Below are positions 1-7,797 of a stretch of 18,614 nucleotides of DNA, piece after piece. The translations under genes and the position numbers were made by a program. The stretch comes from Candidatus Fermentibacterota bacterium (lineage in GTDB: Bacteria; Fermentibacterota; Fermentibacteria; Fermentibacterales; Fermentibacteraceae): the NCBI GenBank assembly GCA_012523605.1, contig JAAYTY010000053.1:1-18614 (forward strand), read 5' to 3'. How positions within the stretch are numbered: the first letter of the stretch is position 1; every line of letters begins with the position of its first letter. Under the pieces are notes generated by a model, which was not told the DNA's origin, ran no database searches, and saw only the letters and a program-made list of their open reading frames with translations.

Positions 1-2
1 CG

Positions 3-1109
3 ATAGCGCGGGACCTCTCTTCGGACACCATGTTCGACGTCACGGTTGCAGACAGCTCGAAGCAGGCCCTGGAGAACCTGGACAAGACCCTGGTCGTGCA
101 GACCATGGAGCTGGATCTCTCTCAACCCGGCAACGTGCGTGCGGCGATAGAGGGCCAGGACCTCGTCGTGGGGGCGCTTCCGGGCTTCATGGGATTCCAG
201 ACCATGAAGGAGGCGATCACCGCCGGCAAGGACATCGTGGACATCTCCTTCTTCCCCGAGGACGCATACGACCTGGACGACCTGGCGAAGGAGCACGGGG
301 TGCGCTGTCTGGTGGACTTCGGGATAGCGCCCGGCTTCACGAACCTCATCTTCGGACACTCCAGGGTGAAGTTCAACAAGCTGGAGAGCTTCGTCTGCTA
401 TGTCGGCGGCCTGCCGGTGGAGCGCTACTTCCCCTGGGAGTACCAGGCTCCGTTCTCGCCCGTGGACGTGCTGGAGGAGTACACGAGACCCGCGAGGTTC
501 GTCCGCGGCGGACGCGTGGTCACGGAACCCGCGCTCAGCCTTCCCGAGTTCCTCGACTTCAAGAGCGTCGGCACCCTGGAGGGCTTTCTGACCGACGGCC
601 TGAGAACGCTCCTCAGGTATGCGGGCGAGGTGGACTACATGGTCGAGAAGACCCTCCGCTATCCCGGCTACCGGGACAAGATCGTCGCCCTCCGCGAGAG
701 CGGTTTCCTCAACCCCCAGCCCGTGAACGTCAGCGGCCGGGCGATAAGCCCTATCGAAGTCACGTCGAAACTCCTGTTCCGCGCATGGGAGCAGAAGGTG
801 GGGGACGAGGACTTCACGGCCATCAGGATCATCTCGACCGGGCTGGACGACGGCGGTAGGCGGATACGGGAGGTCTGGAGCCTGCTCGACCGCTACGACA
901 GGGCCAAGGGGATGACTTCCATGGCCCGCACGACAGGCTTCACCTGCGTGGCCGGTGTGCGCATCCTGGCCGAGGACCTGTGGACCCGGAATGGCGTGGC
1001 GCCCCCCGAGCTGGTGGGCGAGGACCGCAAGTGCCTCGATTTCATAATCGGGGAGCTTCTCCAGCGCGGCGTGATCTTCGAGGTCTCGAGAGAGCCCACG
1101 CTCTCCTGA
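3..1109 (+). CDS. Saccharopine dehydrogenase family protein (5' truncated)
   Basis: This is an NAD(P)-dependent oxidoreductase of the saccharopine dehydrogenase / L-lysine 6-dehydrogenase type. The family acts on amino-acid adducts in lysine or polyamine metabolism in the cytoplasm. The gene starts outside the window: the frame is open from base 3, and the residues before the first ATG (position 30), IARDLSSD, followed by FDVTVAD, read as the helix and second strand of the Rossmann fold that normally follow the GxGxxG loop. So the ATG at 30 is internal. Further family marks are GIAPGFTN (about visible residue 107) and the C-terminal stretch with RTTGFTCVAG. About 368 residues are visible of a family that is usually near 400, so only the first nucleotide-binding strand and loop are missing. 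It ends 12 bases from the converging Nudix gene. Substrate is not decided by the sequence; carboxynorspermidine dehydrogenase is a related alternative. Confidence 0.88.
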   Translation: MARDLSSDTMFDVTVADSSKQALENLDKTLVVQTMELDLSQPGNVRAAIEGQDLVVGALPGFMGFQTMKEAITAGKDIVDISFFPEDAYDLDDLAKEHGVRCLVDFGIAPGFTNLIFGHSRVKFNKLESFVCYVGGLPVERYFPWEYQAPFSPVDVLEEYTRPARFVRGGRVVTEPALSLPEFLDFKSVGTLEGFLTDGLRTLLRYAGEVDYMVEKTLRYPGYRDKIVALRESGFLNPQPVNVSGRAISPIEVTSKLLFRAWEQKVGDEDFTAIRIISTGLDDGGRRIREVWSLLDRYDRAKGMTSMARTTGFTCVAGVRILAEDLWTRNGVAPPELVGEDRKCLDFIIGELLQRGVIFEVSREPTLS

Positions 1110-1121
1110 GAACCGGAACCG

Positions 1122-1628
1122 TCAGTTCACCGCGCCCAGATAGACGGGCCCCCGGTAGCTTCCGTCGATGACGGAACCCAGGAGCCTTTCCAGAACCGAG
1201 GGATAGATCCTCCGACCGGGAAGGGACCCGGGCGGGAGCCAGCGGACTCCCGTCTGCCAGGCGTCGCCCTCGCCCGGTTCCCCGCGGCGCCGCACGACCG
1301 CCCTCGCCAGGAACATGAACTCCACCTGGTGGACGTCTCCGTCCTCGTCGGCGAACTCATGCCTTCCGCCGATGTACTCGCGCACGAGCACCAGCGCGCC
1401 CGGCTCCACCACCCAGCCGGTCTCCTCCAGCGTCTCCCTGACGAGGGCCTCCTCCAGAGTCTCTCCGAAGCGCTGTCCTCCCCCGGGGAGAAGGAGGAAC
1501 TCCCCCAGACGGTCCCTGTTCACCGTGAAGAGGATCCGCCCGTCGAGGCAGACTACGGCCTTGGCGGAATTCCGCCTGCGGAGCGAGCCTGCTCGGGGGT
1601 CGCTTGCATAGGGTTCGCCGCGTTTCAT
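1122..1628 (-). CDS. Nudix hydrolase
   Basis: This 168-residue protein is a single-domain Nudix hydrolase, a family that cleaves nucleoside diphosphates linked to another group, for house-cleaning or signalling. The Nudix box lies at residues 50-72 (GGQRFGETLEEALV then RETLEETGW) and fits GX5EX7REUXEEXGU, except that Thr66 and Trp72 occupy positions that are usually aliphatic. The metal-binding glutamates (E65, E68, E69) are present. The N-terminal strand (AKAVVCLDGRILFTVNR) and FLLLPGGG before the box are typical. The ATG at 1628-1626 overlaps the stop of the prepilin peptidase gene (ATGA), so the two are probably translated from one message by coupling. The substrate cannot be read from the sequence, and a direct link to pilin processing is not implied by the pairing. 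Confidence 0.9.
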   Translation of the reverse strand: MKRGEPYASDPRAGSLRRRNSAKAVVCLDGRILFTVNRDRLGEFLLLPGGGQRFGETLEEALVRETLEETGWVVEPGALVLVREYIGGRHEFADEDGDVHQVEFMFLARAVVRRRGEPGEGDAWQTGVRWLPPGSLPGRRIYPSVLERLLGSVIDGSYRGPVYLGAVN

Positions 1629-2503
1629 GGCCAGGATGCCGAGAGATAGAGGGAGAGCAGGGCGTTTCCGGCGAACATGGATACCAGCGCCCCGAGCGCC
1701 AGAAACGGACCGAACGGCATCGGACGCCGTTTCTCATGCCTGCCCGAGAGTATCATGGCGATGCCTGCGGCGGCCCCCGTCACGAAGGCGACGAAGAAGG
1801 CCACCGCGGTTCTGCCCGGACCCAGGAAGGCGCCGATGCAGGCCGCGAGCTTCACGTCGCCCCAGCCCATGCCGCCCGTGAACTCATCCGCTTCGTCCTC
1901 GTGGCCGGGAGGGGGCAGGACGTAGCCGGGCTTCGCCTTCAGAACTGCGAGACTCGCCAGCCTTATGAGAAGGAACAGGACGAAGCCCCCGGCGGCGGCT
2001 CCGGCGGACTGGAGGACGGAGAGCCCGCCCGGCGCCAGCGCGAAGGCCAGCCCGGCGGCGAGGCCGCCCAGGCTCGCTTCGTCGAGCACCAGCCAGTTCT
2101 CGAGGTCGGTGCGCACGGTGAGGACCATAAGCGACGCCAGAACGGCGTCGGCGGCCGCCTGAAGTCCCGGCCCGGCGCGAAGGGCGGCTCCGAGGAAGAG
2201 GAGACCGGTTGCGAGCTCCACCGCGGGGTAGAGGGGGGATATGGGGGAACGGCACTGTCTGCATCGCGCCCCGAGCAGGAGGAAGCTCAGCACAGGGACG
2301 TTGTCGTACCACCGTATCGGATTGCCGCAACTGGGGCAGGCGCTGCCGGGTCTCACGATGCTGCGGCCCGCGGGGACGCGCCACGCCACCACGTTCAGAA
2401 AGCTCCCGACGCAGAGGCCGAGGAGCAGGAAGAAGAAGGCGAAGAAGGTCAGCGGCGTCTGTGTACCTCCCGGTAGTTGCTGGCACCGCGCAAATACATT
2501 CAT
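1625..2503 (-). CDS. pilD: Type IV prepilin peptidase / N-methyltransferase (A24 family)
   Basis: This is an inner-membrane aspartic protease that removes the leader peptide of type IV prepilins or type II secretion pseudopilins and methylates the new N-terminus. A hydrophobic first segment leads into GSFLNVVAWRVP. A four-cysteine cytoplasmic zinc module follows (CPSCG and CRQC, with NPIRWYDNVP between). The two catalytic aspartates are in the RTDLENWLVLDE region and in the GWGDVK (GxGD) motif. Several membrane segments follow. The start is uncertain: the ATG at 2503 has no Shine-Dalgarno and sits directly behind a TATAAT box, whereas GGGAGG lies seven bases before an ACG codon at 2458 that would give a normal N-terminus for the family. 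The longer reading from 2548 is unlikely. No pilin or pilus assembly gene is in the window. Translationally coupled to the Nudix gene downstream. Confidence 0.93.
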   Translation of the reverse strand: MNVFARCQQLPGGTQTPLTFFAFFFLLLGLCVGSFLNVVAWRVPAGRSIVRPGSACPSCGNPIRWYDNVPVLSFLLLGARCRQCRSPISPLYPAVELATGLLFLGAALRAGPGLQAAADAVLASLMVLTVRTDLENWLVLDEASLGGLAAGLAFALAPGGLSVLQSAGAAAGGFVLFLLIRLASLAVLKAKPGYVLPPPGHEDEADEFTGGMGWGDVKLAACIGAFLGPGRTAVAFFVAFVTGAAAGIAMILSGRHEKRRPMPFGPFLALGALVSMFAGNALLSLYLSASWP

Positions 2504-2508
2504 ATTAT
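2503..2508 (+). promoter_or_regulatory. Candidate -10 box for the porin gene
   Basis: The plus strand reads TATTAT here, one base from the consensus, overlapping the opposite-strand TATAAT. A start near 2515 would leave a leader of about 45 bases before the porin ATG, with a good ribosome binding site in it. No clear -35 is visible (TTGCTG at 2477 is 20 bases away), so this is tentative. Confidence 0.3.
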
Positions 2509-2509
2509 A
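2504..2509 (-). promoter_or_regulatory. Candidate -10 box for the prepilin peptidase-Nudix unit
   Basis: The minus strand reads TATAAT here, a perfect sigma70-type -10 box inside a 20-base AT-rich island (2491-2510) in otherwise GC-rich DNA. No convincing -35 box is seen at 16-18 bases. A transcript from it would begin near 2497, which would leave the ATG at 2503 outside the message. Confidence 0.4.
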
Positions 2510-2559
2510 AGCGTCATGGCCTTCCCGCCATGACCGGCCCAGAAACATGGAGGGTGATC

Positions 2560-3609
2560 ATGAAGCTTGCAGCAGTTCTCCTGGTCTTGGCCACCGTCGC
2601 CTTCGCCGCCGGCGAGTTCTCCACGGGCGGCGCCGAGCTCTGGAAGTTCAAGGGCTGGGGCACATTCAGGATGGTTATGTACGGGCAGGAGGAAGCCGAT
2701 CCCGACATGGCCTTCTCCAGCGTGTGGGATCTGGCCTGGGAGCCCAAGCTCAACGACTACCTCTCTGCGAGGGCAGAGCTGTCCATGGATGCGGCATCCT
2801 CGACCAGCAACGGTTATGCCGACATCTGGGACGCATATCTCAACCTCATGCCCGCTGACGGCTTCTGCATCCGGGGTGGGCAGTTCAAGCGCAACATCGG
2901 CTGGGGCTTCCTCGAGTCCAGCACCGCCCTGCTGTTCCCCGACAGGCCGCTCTACACCGGCTACAGCGTATTCGGCAAGTACGGCAAGCGCGACATCGGC
3001 GCCATGCTTGTCGGTGATTTCGACATGTTCTCGATCGACATGGCCTACACCAACGGAGTCGTCGAGGGTGCTGAAACCGACAGCAATAAGCAGTTCACCA
3101 TCCATGCCACCGTAGAGCCCGCCGAGTGGGCCACCATCGGCGCCGGCATGGGCATGTACGCGGCGGACGACACGACTGCCGAGGACGAATCCTTCTCCTC
3201 CAGCGCAATCGATCTCTATGGAATCGTCAACTACCCGATGTCCGAGACCATGGATCTCCACTTCACCGGCGAGTACATGATGCTCGGCATGCCCGCTCCC
3301 GACGTCGAGGGCATGGAGAAGACCGACGGCACTGTGATGACCGCCGCGCTGGGCGCCACCTTCGACATCAACGGCGCGCTGATCACCGGCATCACCCCGA
3401 TGATCCGCTACGAGACCATCAGCCCGGCCTACATGGCGGCCGAGGGTGCCGACGAGCCCGAGGACGACTACGGCGCCATAGACTTCTGCGGCAACATCCA
3501 CATGGGCTCCAACAACGTCCTGCAGATAGGCGCCCGCAGCTACAGCTTCCAGAACGAGGATGTCGACGGCTACACCGACATCATCGTCAACTGGAGGATG
3601 AACTTCTAG
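2560..3609 (+). CDS. Porin-like outer-membrane beta-barrel protein
   Basis: This 349-residue protein is predicted to be an outer-membrane beta-barrel, probably a porin. It has a clear signal peptide (MKLAAVLLVLATVAFAAG, cleavage near residue 16-17), alternating strand-like segments rich in aromatic and acidic residues, and a terminal Phe (WRMNF), the usual signature recognised by the BAM complex. GGQFKRNIGWGF followed by LLFPDRP (from about residue 106) resembles the conserved core of phosphate-selective porins (OprO/OprP-like), but specificity cannot be read from this. The start is the ATG at 2560 behind GGAGGGTGATC; the frame is open further upstream, but that part overlaps the prepilin peptidase gene and would bury the signal peptide. 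It appears to be transcribed alone, diverging from the peptidase gene and closed by a hairpin terminator. The protein is acidic, as expected for surface-exposed loops. Confidence 0.85.
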   Translation: MKLAAVLLVLATVAFAAGEFSTGGAELWKFKGWGTFRMVMYGQEEADPDMAFSSVWDLAWEPKLNDYLSARAELSMDAASSTSNGYADIWDAYLNLMPADGFCIRGGQFKRNIGWGFLESSTALLFPDRPLYTGYSVFGKYGKRDIGAMLVGDFDMFSIDMAYTNGVVEGAETDSNKQFTIHATVEPAEWATIGAGMGMYAADDTTAEDESFSSSAIDLYGIVNYPMSETMDLHFTGEYMMLGMPAPDVEGMEKTDGTVMTAALGATFDINGALITGITPMIRYETISPAYMAAEGADEPEDDYGAIDFCGNIHMGSNNVLQIGARSYSFQNEDVDGYTDIIVNWRMNF

Positions 3610-3632
3610 GGTACTCCGTCCTATTCCGTACC

Positions 3633-3662
3633 GGAGGGGCCCGGCGCGAGCCGGGCCCCTCC
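3633..3662 (+). terminator. GC-rich hairpin terminator after the porin gene
   Basis: A perfect 13-base-pair stem (3633-3645 with 3650-3662, GGAGGGGCCCGGC and its complement) closes a four-base GCGA loop, a GNRA-type tetraloop. It lies 23 bases after the porin stop codon. The bases that follow (TCATCTGT) are only weakly T-rich, so it may work as a strong pause or 3'-end stabiliser rather than a classic U-tract terminator. Confidence 0.75.
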
Positions 3663-3689
3663 TCATCTGTACGGGGGCTCCCTCCTTTG

Positions 3690-3695
3690 TAGAAT
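3690..3695 (+). promoter_or_regulatory. Candidate -10 box for the zinc-ribbon / RND operon
   Basis: TAGAAT, one mismatch from consensus, lies just after the porin terminator. A start near 3702 would fall after the ATG at 3696 and before the Shine-Dalgarno at 3731, which agrees with the ATG at 3741 as the true start. No good -35 is seen. Confidence 0.3.
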
Positions 3696-3740
3696 ATGGA
3701 GTCCGATCCGCGAAACGCCGGGTCGGGCCGGGAGGGCGCC

Positions 3741-4772
3741 ATGGCACATTCCGAACCTGCACAGAGGACCGTCGCATGCGCGGCATGCGGCATTCCAGCC
3801 CCGTTTCTCGACGGCGAGTGCGCGGCGTCCTGCGCCGCATGCGGCGCGGTCACCTCGGTTGACGGCTCCGGCAGGATCGAGCCGCATCTCATGGTTACAC
3901 CGGCGCTGGACGAGGCGGCGGCCATATCCGCCGCACGCTCGTGGCTGGGTCGCGGGCTCTTCCGGGCGGCCGACCTCTCGAAGAACGCCGCCATGTCCCG
4001 AGTCGATGGGGTCATGCTGCCCTGGTGGATCGTCCGCGTCTCTGGAGAGACCCGCTGGAAGGGCATGAAGCGGCGGATCCGCGAACACGGAACCGGCAGG
4101 GACAAGGTGAGGGAGGAGTACTGGGAGCCTGCCGAGGGCTCATTCAGGGAGGACCTGGAAAAGCCTGTTTACGCCAGACAGGATCTCTCGGCGCACTGGG
4201 GCGTGGCGTTCCTGGAACCGGGGAGGCAGTGCGTCTTCCCCGACTGGGGCAGGTTCTTCCCCGCGCTGGGACTGGGTTCCGAGAACTCCGGCCGGAAGAG
4301 CCTTTTCGACATGCGGGTTCCATTCGATAACGGACGGGCGGCCGCCTCTGGCCTGGCGACGGTGAACGCTCAGCTTCCGCGCGCCGCCGCCGAGGAGAAG
4401 GCCATGGCCGCCGTGAAGGCCGAGCACGACGCAAGGGCGCACACCCTGGCCGACCGCATAACCGACTGCGACACCTCTGTAACCGTGCAGGGCGCCGATC
4501 TCGTCCATCTTCCGCTGTGGGAGATCGTCTACGGCTACGGAGGCAGATCGTACAGGCTTCTGATGGACGCCTCGAACGGGCGTGTGCTCGCGGCGGAGGC
4601 TCCGGTAGGGAAGTGGAGGAGGGCCGCCCTGGTGGACGCCCTCCTCGGCATCACCGGACTGGCCATGATACTCGCCTCGGGCGGGAGGGGATACGTACTA
4701 GGGACGGGCATCGCGTGCCTCGTCCTGGCTGCACTCTATTCCGGCTGGACGGCCTTCGGTCTGGAAAGGTAG
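3741..4772 (+). CDS. Zinc-ribbon protein with C-terminal membrane anchor, unknown function
   Basis: I do not recognise this family. The 343-residue protein begins with a four-cysteine zinc ribbon (C13xxC16 and C31xxC34). A long soluble middle follows, rich in Trp and aromatic residues, including LPWWIVRVSGETRW and LPLWEIVYGYGGRSYRLLMD. It ends with two predicted membrane helices (about residues 295-312 and 318-339) and a short tail. The N-terminal part should therefore face the cytoplasm. The start was chosen at the ATG at 3741, five bases after GGAGG; the ATG at 3696 lacks a site and probably lies before the transcript start. It lies 37 bases before the first RND pump gene on the same strand, so it is likely the first gene of that operon. 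Whether it senses something for the pump or is only co-transcribed cannot be told from sequence. Confidence 0.75.
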   Translation: MAHSEPAQRTVACAACGIPAPFLDGECAASCAACGAVTSVDGSGRIEPHLMVTPALDEAAAISAARSWLGRGLFRAADLSKNAAMSRVDGVMLPWWIVRVSGETRWKGMKRRIREHGTGRDKVREEYWEPAEGSFREDLEKPVYARQDLSAHWGVAFLEPGRQCVFPDWGRFFPALGLGSENSGRKSLFDMRVPFDNGRAAASGLATVNAQLPRAAAEEKAMAAVKAEHDARAHTLADRITDCDTSVTVQGADLVHLPLWEIVYGYGGRSYRLLMDASNGRVLAAEAPVGKWRRAALVDALLGITGLAMILASGGRGYVLGTGIACLVLAALYSGWTAFGLER

Positions 4773-4809
4773 CCGTCCCGGCCTCCGGAAGACGGAGAGA
4801 GGCGGAAGC

Positions 4810-7797
4810 ATGCGGATAACCGAGTCCGCCGTGAGGCGGCCCGTTGCGGTGACCGTGTTCTCGATCGTGGCGCTCATCCTCGGGGCCATCGCGGTACTGC
4901 GCATGCCCGTGGACCTCCTGCCGTCCGTGGAGTATCCCAGGCTCACCGTGGAGACGACCTATCCCTCATCGAGCCCGATGGAGGTCGAGAGGCTCGTCAC
5001 GGATCCGCTGGAGCAGTCGCTGGCCGGCATAAGAGGCCTCCGCAGCTACTCTTCCCGCTCCTTCGGCGACCGCAGCAGGATCACGCTGGAATTCGGCTGG
5101 GGCACCAGGATGGACTTCGCGAGGCTCGAAGTCCGGGAGAAGCTCGATGCCGCGGCCTGGTCGCTCCCCGACCAGGCGGGACGCCCCACACTGGTGGAGT
5201 ACGACCCGTCCCGACGCCCCTTCATGGAGATACTGGTCTCCCGCGAGGGCGACTGGACCGAGACCACCGACTTCGTGCGCCGCGCAGTCACGACCCGGAT
5301 AGAGCAGGTGGACGGAGTGGCCGCCTGCGAGATCGAGGGCGGCGCCGAAGCCGCCGTCTATGTGCGTCTCCGCGAAGGCGCCCTGGAGGAGCTGGGAGTG
5401 AGCCCCGCGGCCGTTTCCACCGCGCTGGCGGGCGCGAACGCCAGGATGCCGGGCGGCCTGGTAAGAGAGGGCGAGAAGGAGTTCTTCCTCTCTCTGGAAG
5501 GGCAGTTCCAGACCCTCGAGGACGTCGGGCGCACCGTGGTGGGCTTCCACGGAGCCACCCCCGTCATCCTGGGGGACGTGGCCGAGGTGACGCTGGACGA
5601 GAAGCCGCCCTCGGAGTGGGCGAGCCGCGACGGCGCGAGATGCATCATTCTTCGTGTCAGGAAGATGTCCGGAGGAAACACCGTCGACATCTCGCGCCGC
5701 GTGCGCGAGGTGCTCGACGAGCTTTCCGAACAGTACCCCGGGGTCGACATGGAGGTTCTCACCGACGACGCCGTCTTCATAGGGGAGTCCATATCCGGGG
5801 TCGTTCAGTCGCTCCTGATGGGCGCCCTGCTTGCCTTCGCCATCCTGTTCGTGTTCCTCCGCAACTGGCGCAGCCCGGTGATAATGGGCCTCTCCATACC
5901 TCTCAGCGTCGCCGTGGCGCTCTTCTGCCTCTACATGAGCGGTGTGACGCTCAACATCATGTCGCTCGGAGGCCTCGCGCTCGGCACGGGGCTCCTGGTT
6001 GACAACTCGATAGTCGTTCTCGAGGCCGTTCAGAGGCGGCGCGAGATCGGCGATAACCCTGTGGAAGCCGCCCTGGCCGGGACGAGGGAGGTGGGGGGCG
6101 CGATACTCGCGAGCACGCTCACCACCCTCGTCGTGTTCTTTCCAGTCGTGTACCTGGAGGGCGTCGCCAGTCAGCTCTTCAGGGACCAGGCCCTCGCCGT
6201 GAGCTACGCCCTTGCCGGCAGCCTGCTCGTGGCGGTCACCGTGGTTCCCGCTCTGGCCGCGAGGATGAAGGGTTCTCCAGGAGAGGATCCCACCCGGAAG
6301 GCGAAGGAGAGGTATGAAGTACTGGCACGGGCCTCGGTGCGGAAGCCGGGAAGAGCGGTACTGGCGGCCCTCGCCCTGCTCGCCGCTTCGGTGCCGGTGG
6401 CCCTCGCCCTGCCGAGACAGCTTCTTCCCTCCGTGCCCGTCGCCGATCTCGACCTCTCCTTCTCCGCCCCCGAGGGAACCTCGACGCGGGAACTGATCTC
6501 CCTCTCCGACAGAGCTTCCGAGCTGGCGGCCCGGTCGGGCGCGTCGAGGGTCTTCGGGCGCACGGGCGTCAGATCGAGCGAGGGCGTCGACGCGGTTCTC
6601 ACTGCGAGCTATCCCGGCGCGGATGAGGCCGCCCGCGCAATGGAAGTCCTGCCGGATGCATGGGCGTCCGTACACTCGTTTCCTCTGTCGGCCGCTCCAC
6701 ACGAGACCCTTCTGGGGGAGATCCTGGGAGGCGGCGGAGGCTTCACCCTCTATGCGGAGAGCGACGATCTCGAGGAGACCCTCGAAGCCGCCCGGAGAAT
6801 AGCCGGGTCGGCGTCTGGCATGGGGGGCGTAACGGGCGTTGAGATCGGGCATCTGCCGGGCCGGCCGGAAGTGCTCTTCAGGCTCGATCCCGAGCTTGCC
6901 TCGCTGCTGGGTCTGGATCCTTCGGCGATAGCCGACTGGGTCGAGAGCATCGCCCGCGGGCTTCCCTCGACCACCTTCTACAGGCAGGACGAGAGGGTTG
7001 ACGTGATGGTCCTGTCCGACGAGGGAGAGGGCGTGGCGCTCGAACGCGCGCTCCTTCACGCTATGCCGGTCGCAGGCACGCTCGTTCCCCTCGGAAGGCT
7101 CGTCAGCGTAGAGAGGCGGCAGCTTCCCGGGTTCGTCGAACACTACCAGGGCAACAGGGCCGTATCCATCTCGATCCTCTCCTCCGGCTCCAACCTCGCC
7201 GGTCTTTCGGGAAGGATCGCCGGAGAGGCAGGGGCCGCTCTCGCGGGCACCTCCGTGACCCTCAGATCGGGCCCCGAGATCGAGGAGATGGACAGGGCGA
7301 CCCGCAGCCTGCTGCTCGCGGGCCTGCTCGCCGCCGGACTTGTCTATGTGCTGATGGCGGCTCAGTTCGAGTCGTTCAAAGGGCCCTTCGTGATAATGTT
7401 CACCGTGCCGCTCGGGCTCGTCGGAGTGGTCCTCTCTCTCGCGCTGACCGGCCAGAGCTGGAACGTGCTGTCCGGGATAGGCGTCGTGATCCTCTCGGGG
7501 ATCGTCGTGAACGACGGCATCCTGCTGGTCGAGAGGATCGGCCAGCTCCGCAGGGAGGGGCTCGGCCTCGAGGATGCTGTGGTCGGAGCGGGCAGGGACA
7601 GGTTCAGACCTGTGCTGATGACCAGCGCAACGACGATTCTGGGGCTTCTTCCCATGGCCATCGGCATCGGCACCGGCGGAACCCTTCGCCAGCCGCTGGC
7701 GATAGCGGTGATCGGGGGGATGTTCGTCGCGACGATGCTGACGCTCGTGGTGGTGCCGGCCGTGTTCAGCCTGCTGGGCCGCGGGAGCGCCCGTTGA
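4810..7797 (+). CDS. RND efflux pump permease, first of tandem pair
   Basis: This 995-residue protein is an inner-membrane proton-driven RND transporter of the HAE1/AcrB-like group, exporting small molecules as part of a tripartite pump. It has the expected two-fold layout: helix 1 (ending near RMPVDLLP), a porter domain, a helix bundle containing GLLVDNSIVVLE, then a second porter domain and a bundle with VVNDGILLVERIGQL and RFRPVLMTSATTILGLLPMAIG. In the fourth helix Asp398 is kept but its neighbour is Asn399 (AcrB has two Asp), and the Lys of helix 10 is replaced by a Val-Asn pair; the Arg before LMTS is kept. This pattern occurs in many environmental RND proteins. The length is normal for the family. 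The ATG at 4810 has only a weak purine-rich site. Its stop overlaps the start of the next gene (TTGA). Confidence 0.95.
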   Translation: MRITESAVRRPVAVTVFSIVALILGAIAVLRMPVDLLPSVEYPRLTVETTYPSSSPMEVERLVTDPLEQSLAGIRGLRSYSSRSFGDRSRITLEFGWGTRMDFARLEVREKLDAAAWSLPDQAGRPTLVEYDPSRRPFMEILVSREGDWTETTDFVRRAVTTRIEQVDGVAACEIEGGAEAAVYVRLREGALEELGVSPAAVSTALAGANARMPGGLVREGEKEFFLSLEGQFQTLEDVGRTVVGFHGATPVILGDVAEVTLDEKPPSEWASRDGARCIILRVRKMSGGNTVDISRRVREVLDELSEQYPGVDMEVLTDDAVFIGESISGVVQSLLMGALLAFAILFVFLRNWRSPVIMGLSIPLSVAVALFCLYMSGVTLNIMSLGGLALGTGLLVDNSIVVLEAVQRRREIGDNPVEAALAGTREVGGAILASTLTTLVVFFPVVYLEGVASQLFRDQALAVSYALAGSLLVAVTVVPALAARMKGSPGEDPTRKAKERYEVLARASVRKPGRAVLAALALLAASVPVALALPRQLLPSVPVADLDLSFSAPEGTSTRELISLSDRASELAARSGASRVFGRTGVRSSEGVDAVLTASYPGADEAARAMEVLPDAWASVHSFPLSAAPHETLLGEILGGGGGFTLYAESDDLEETLEAARRIAGSASGMGGVTGVEIGHLPGRPEVLFRLDPELASLLGLDPSAIADWVESIARGLPSTTFYRQDERVDVMVLSDEGEGVALERALLHAMPVAGTLVPLGRLVSVERRQLPGFVEHYQGNRAVSISILSSGSNLAGLSGRIAGEAGAALAGTSVTLRSGPEIEEMDRATRSLLLAGLLAAGLVYVLMAAQFESFKGPFVIMFTVPLGLVGVVLSLALTGQSWNVLSGIGVVILSGIVVNDGILLVERIGQLRREGLGLEDAVVGAGRDRFRPVLMTSATTILGLLPMAIGIGTGGTLRQPLAIAVIGGMFVATMLTLVVVPAVFSLLGRGSAR

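Noticed and set aside
1110..1121. Terminator between the dehydrogenase and Nudix genes
   Set aside because: Only 12 bases separate the converging stops, and no hairpin of note is present.
1604..2476. Plus-strand frame of 290 codons opposite the prepilin peptidase
   Set aside because: Low-complexity Gly/Glu/Arg content; the opposite strand carries a clear A24 peptidase.
2209..2559. Longer N-terminus for the porin
   Set aside because: It would overlap the prepilin peptidase gene and place the signal peptide inside the protein.
2500..3840. Antisense open frame of 446 codons opposite the porin
   Set aside because: It spans the porin gene, the terminator and the next gene's start, and has the same complement-type composition.
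4773..4809. Hairpin CCGTC/GACGG before the first RND gene
   Set aside because: The stem is only five base pairs with a long loop and could occur by chance in GC-rich DNA.
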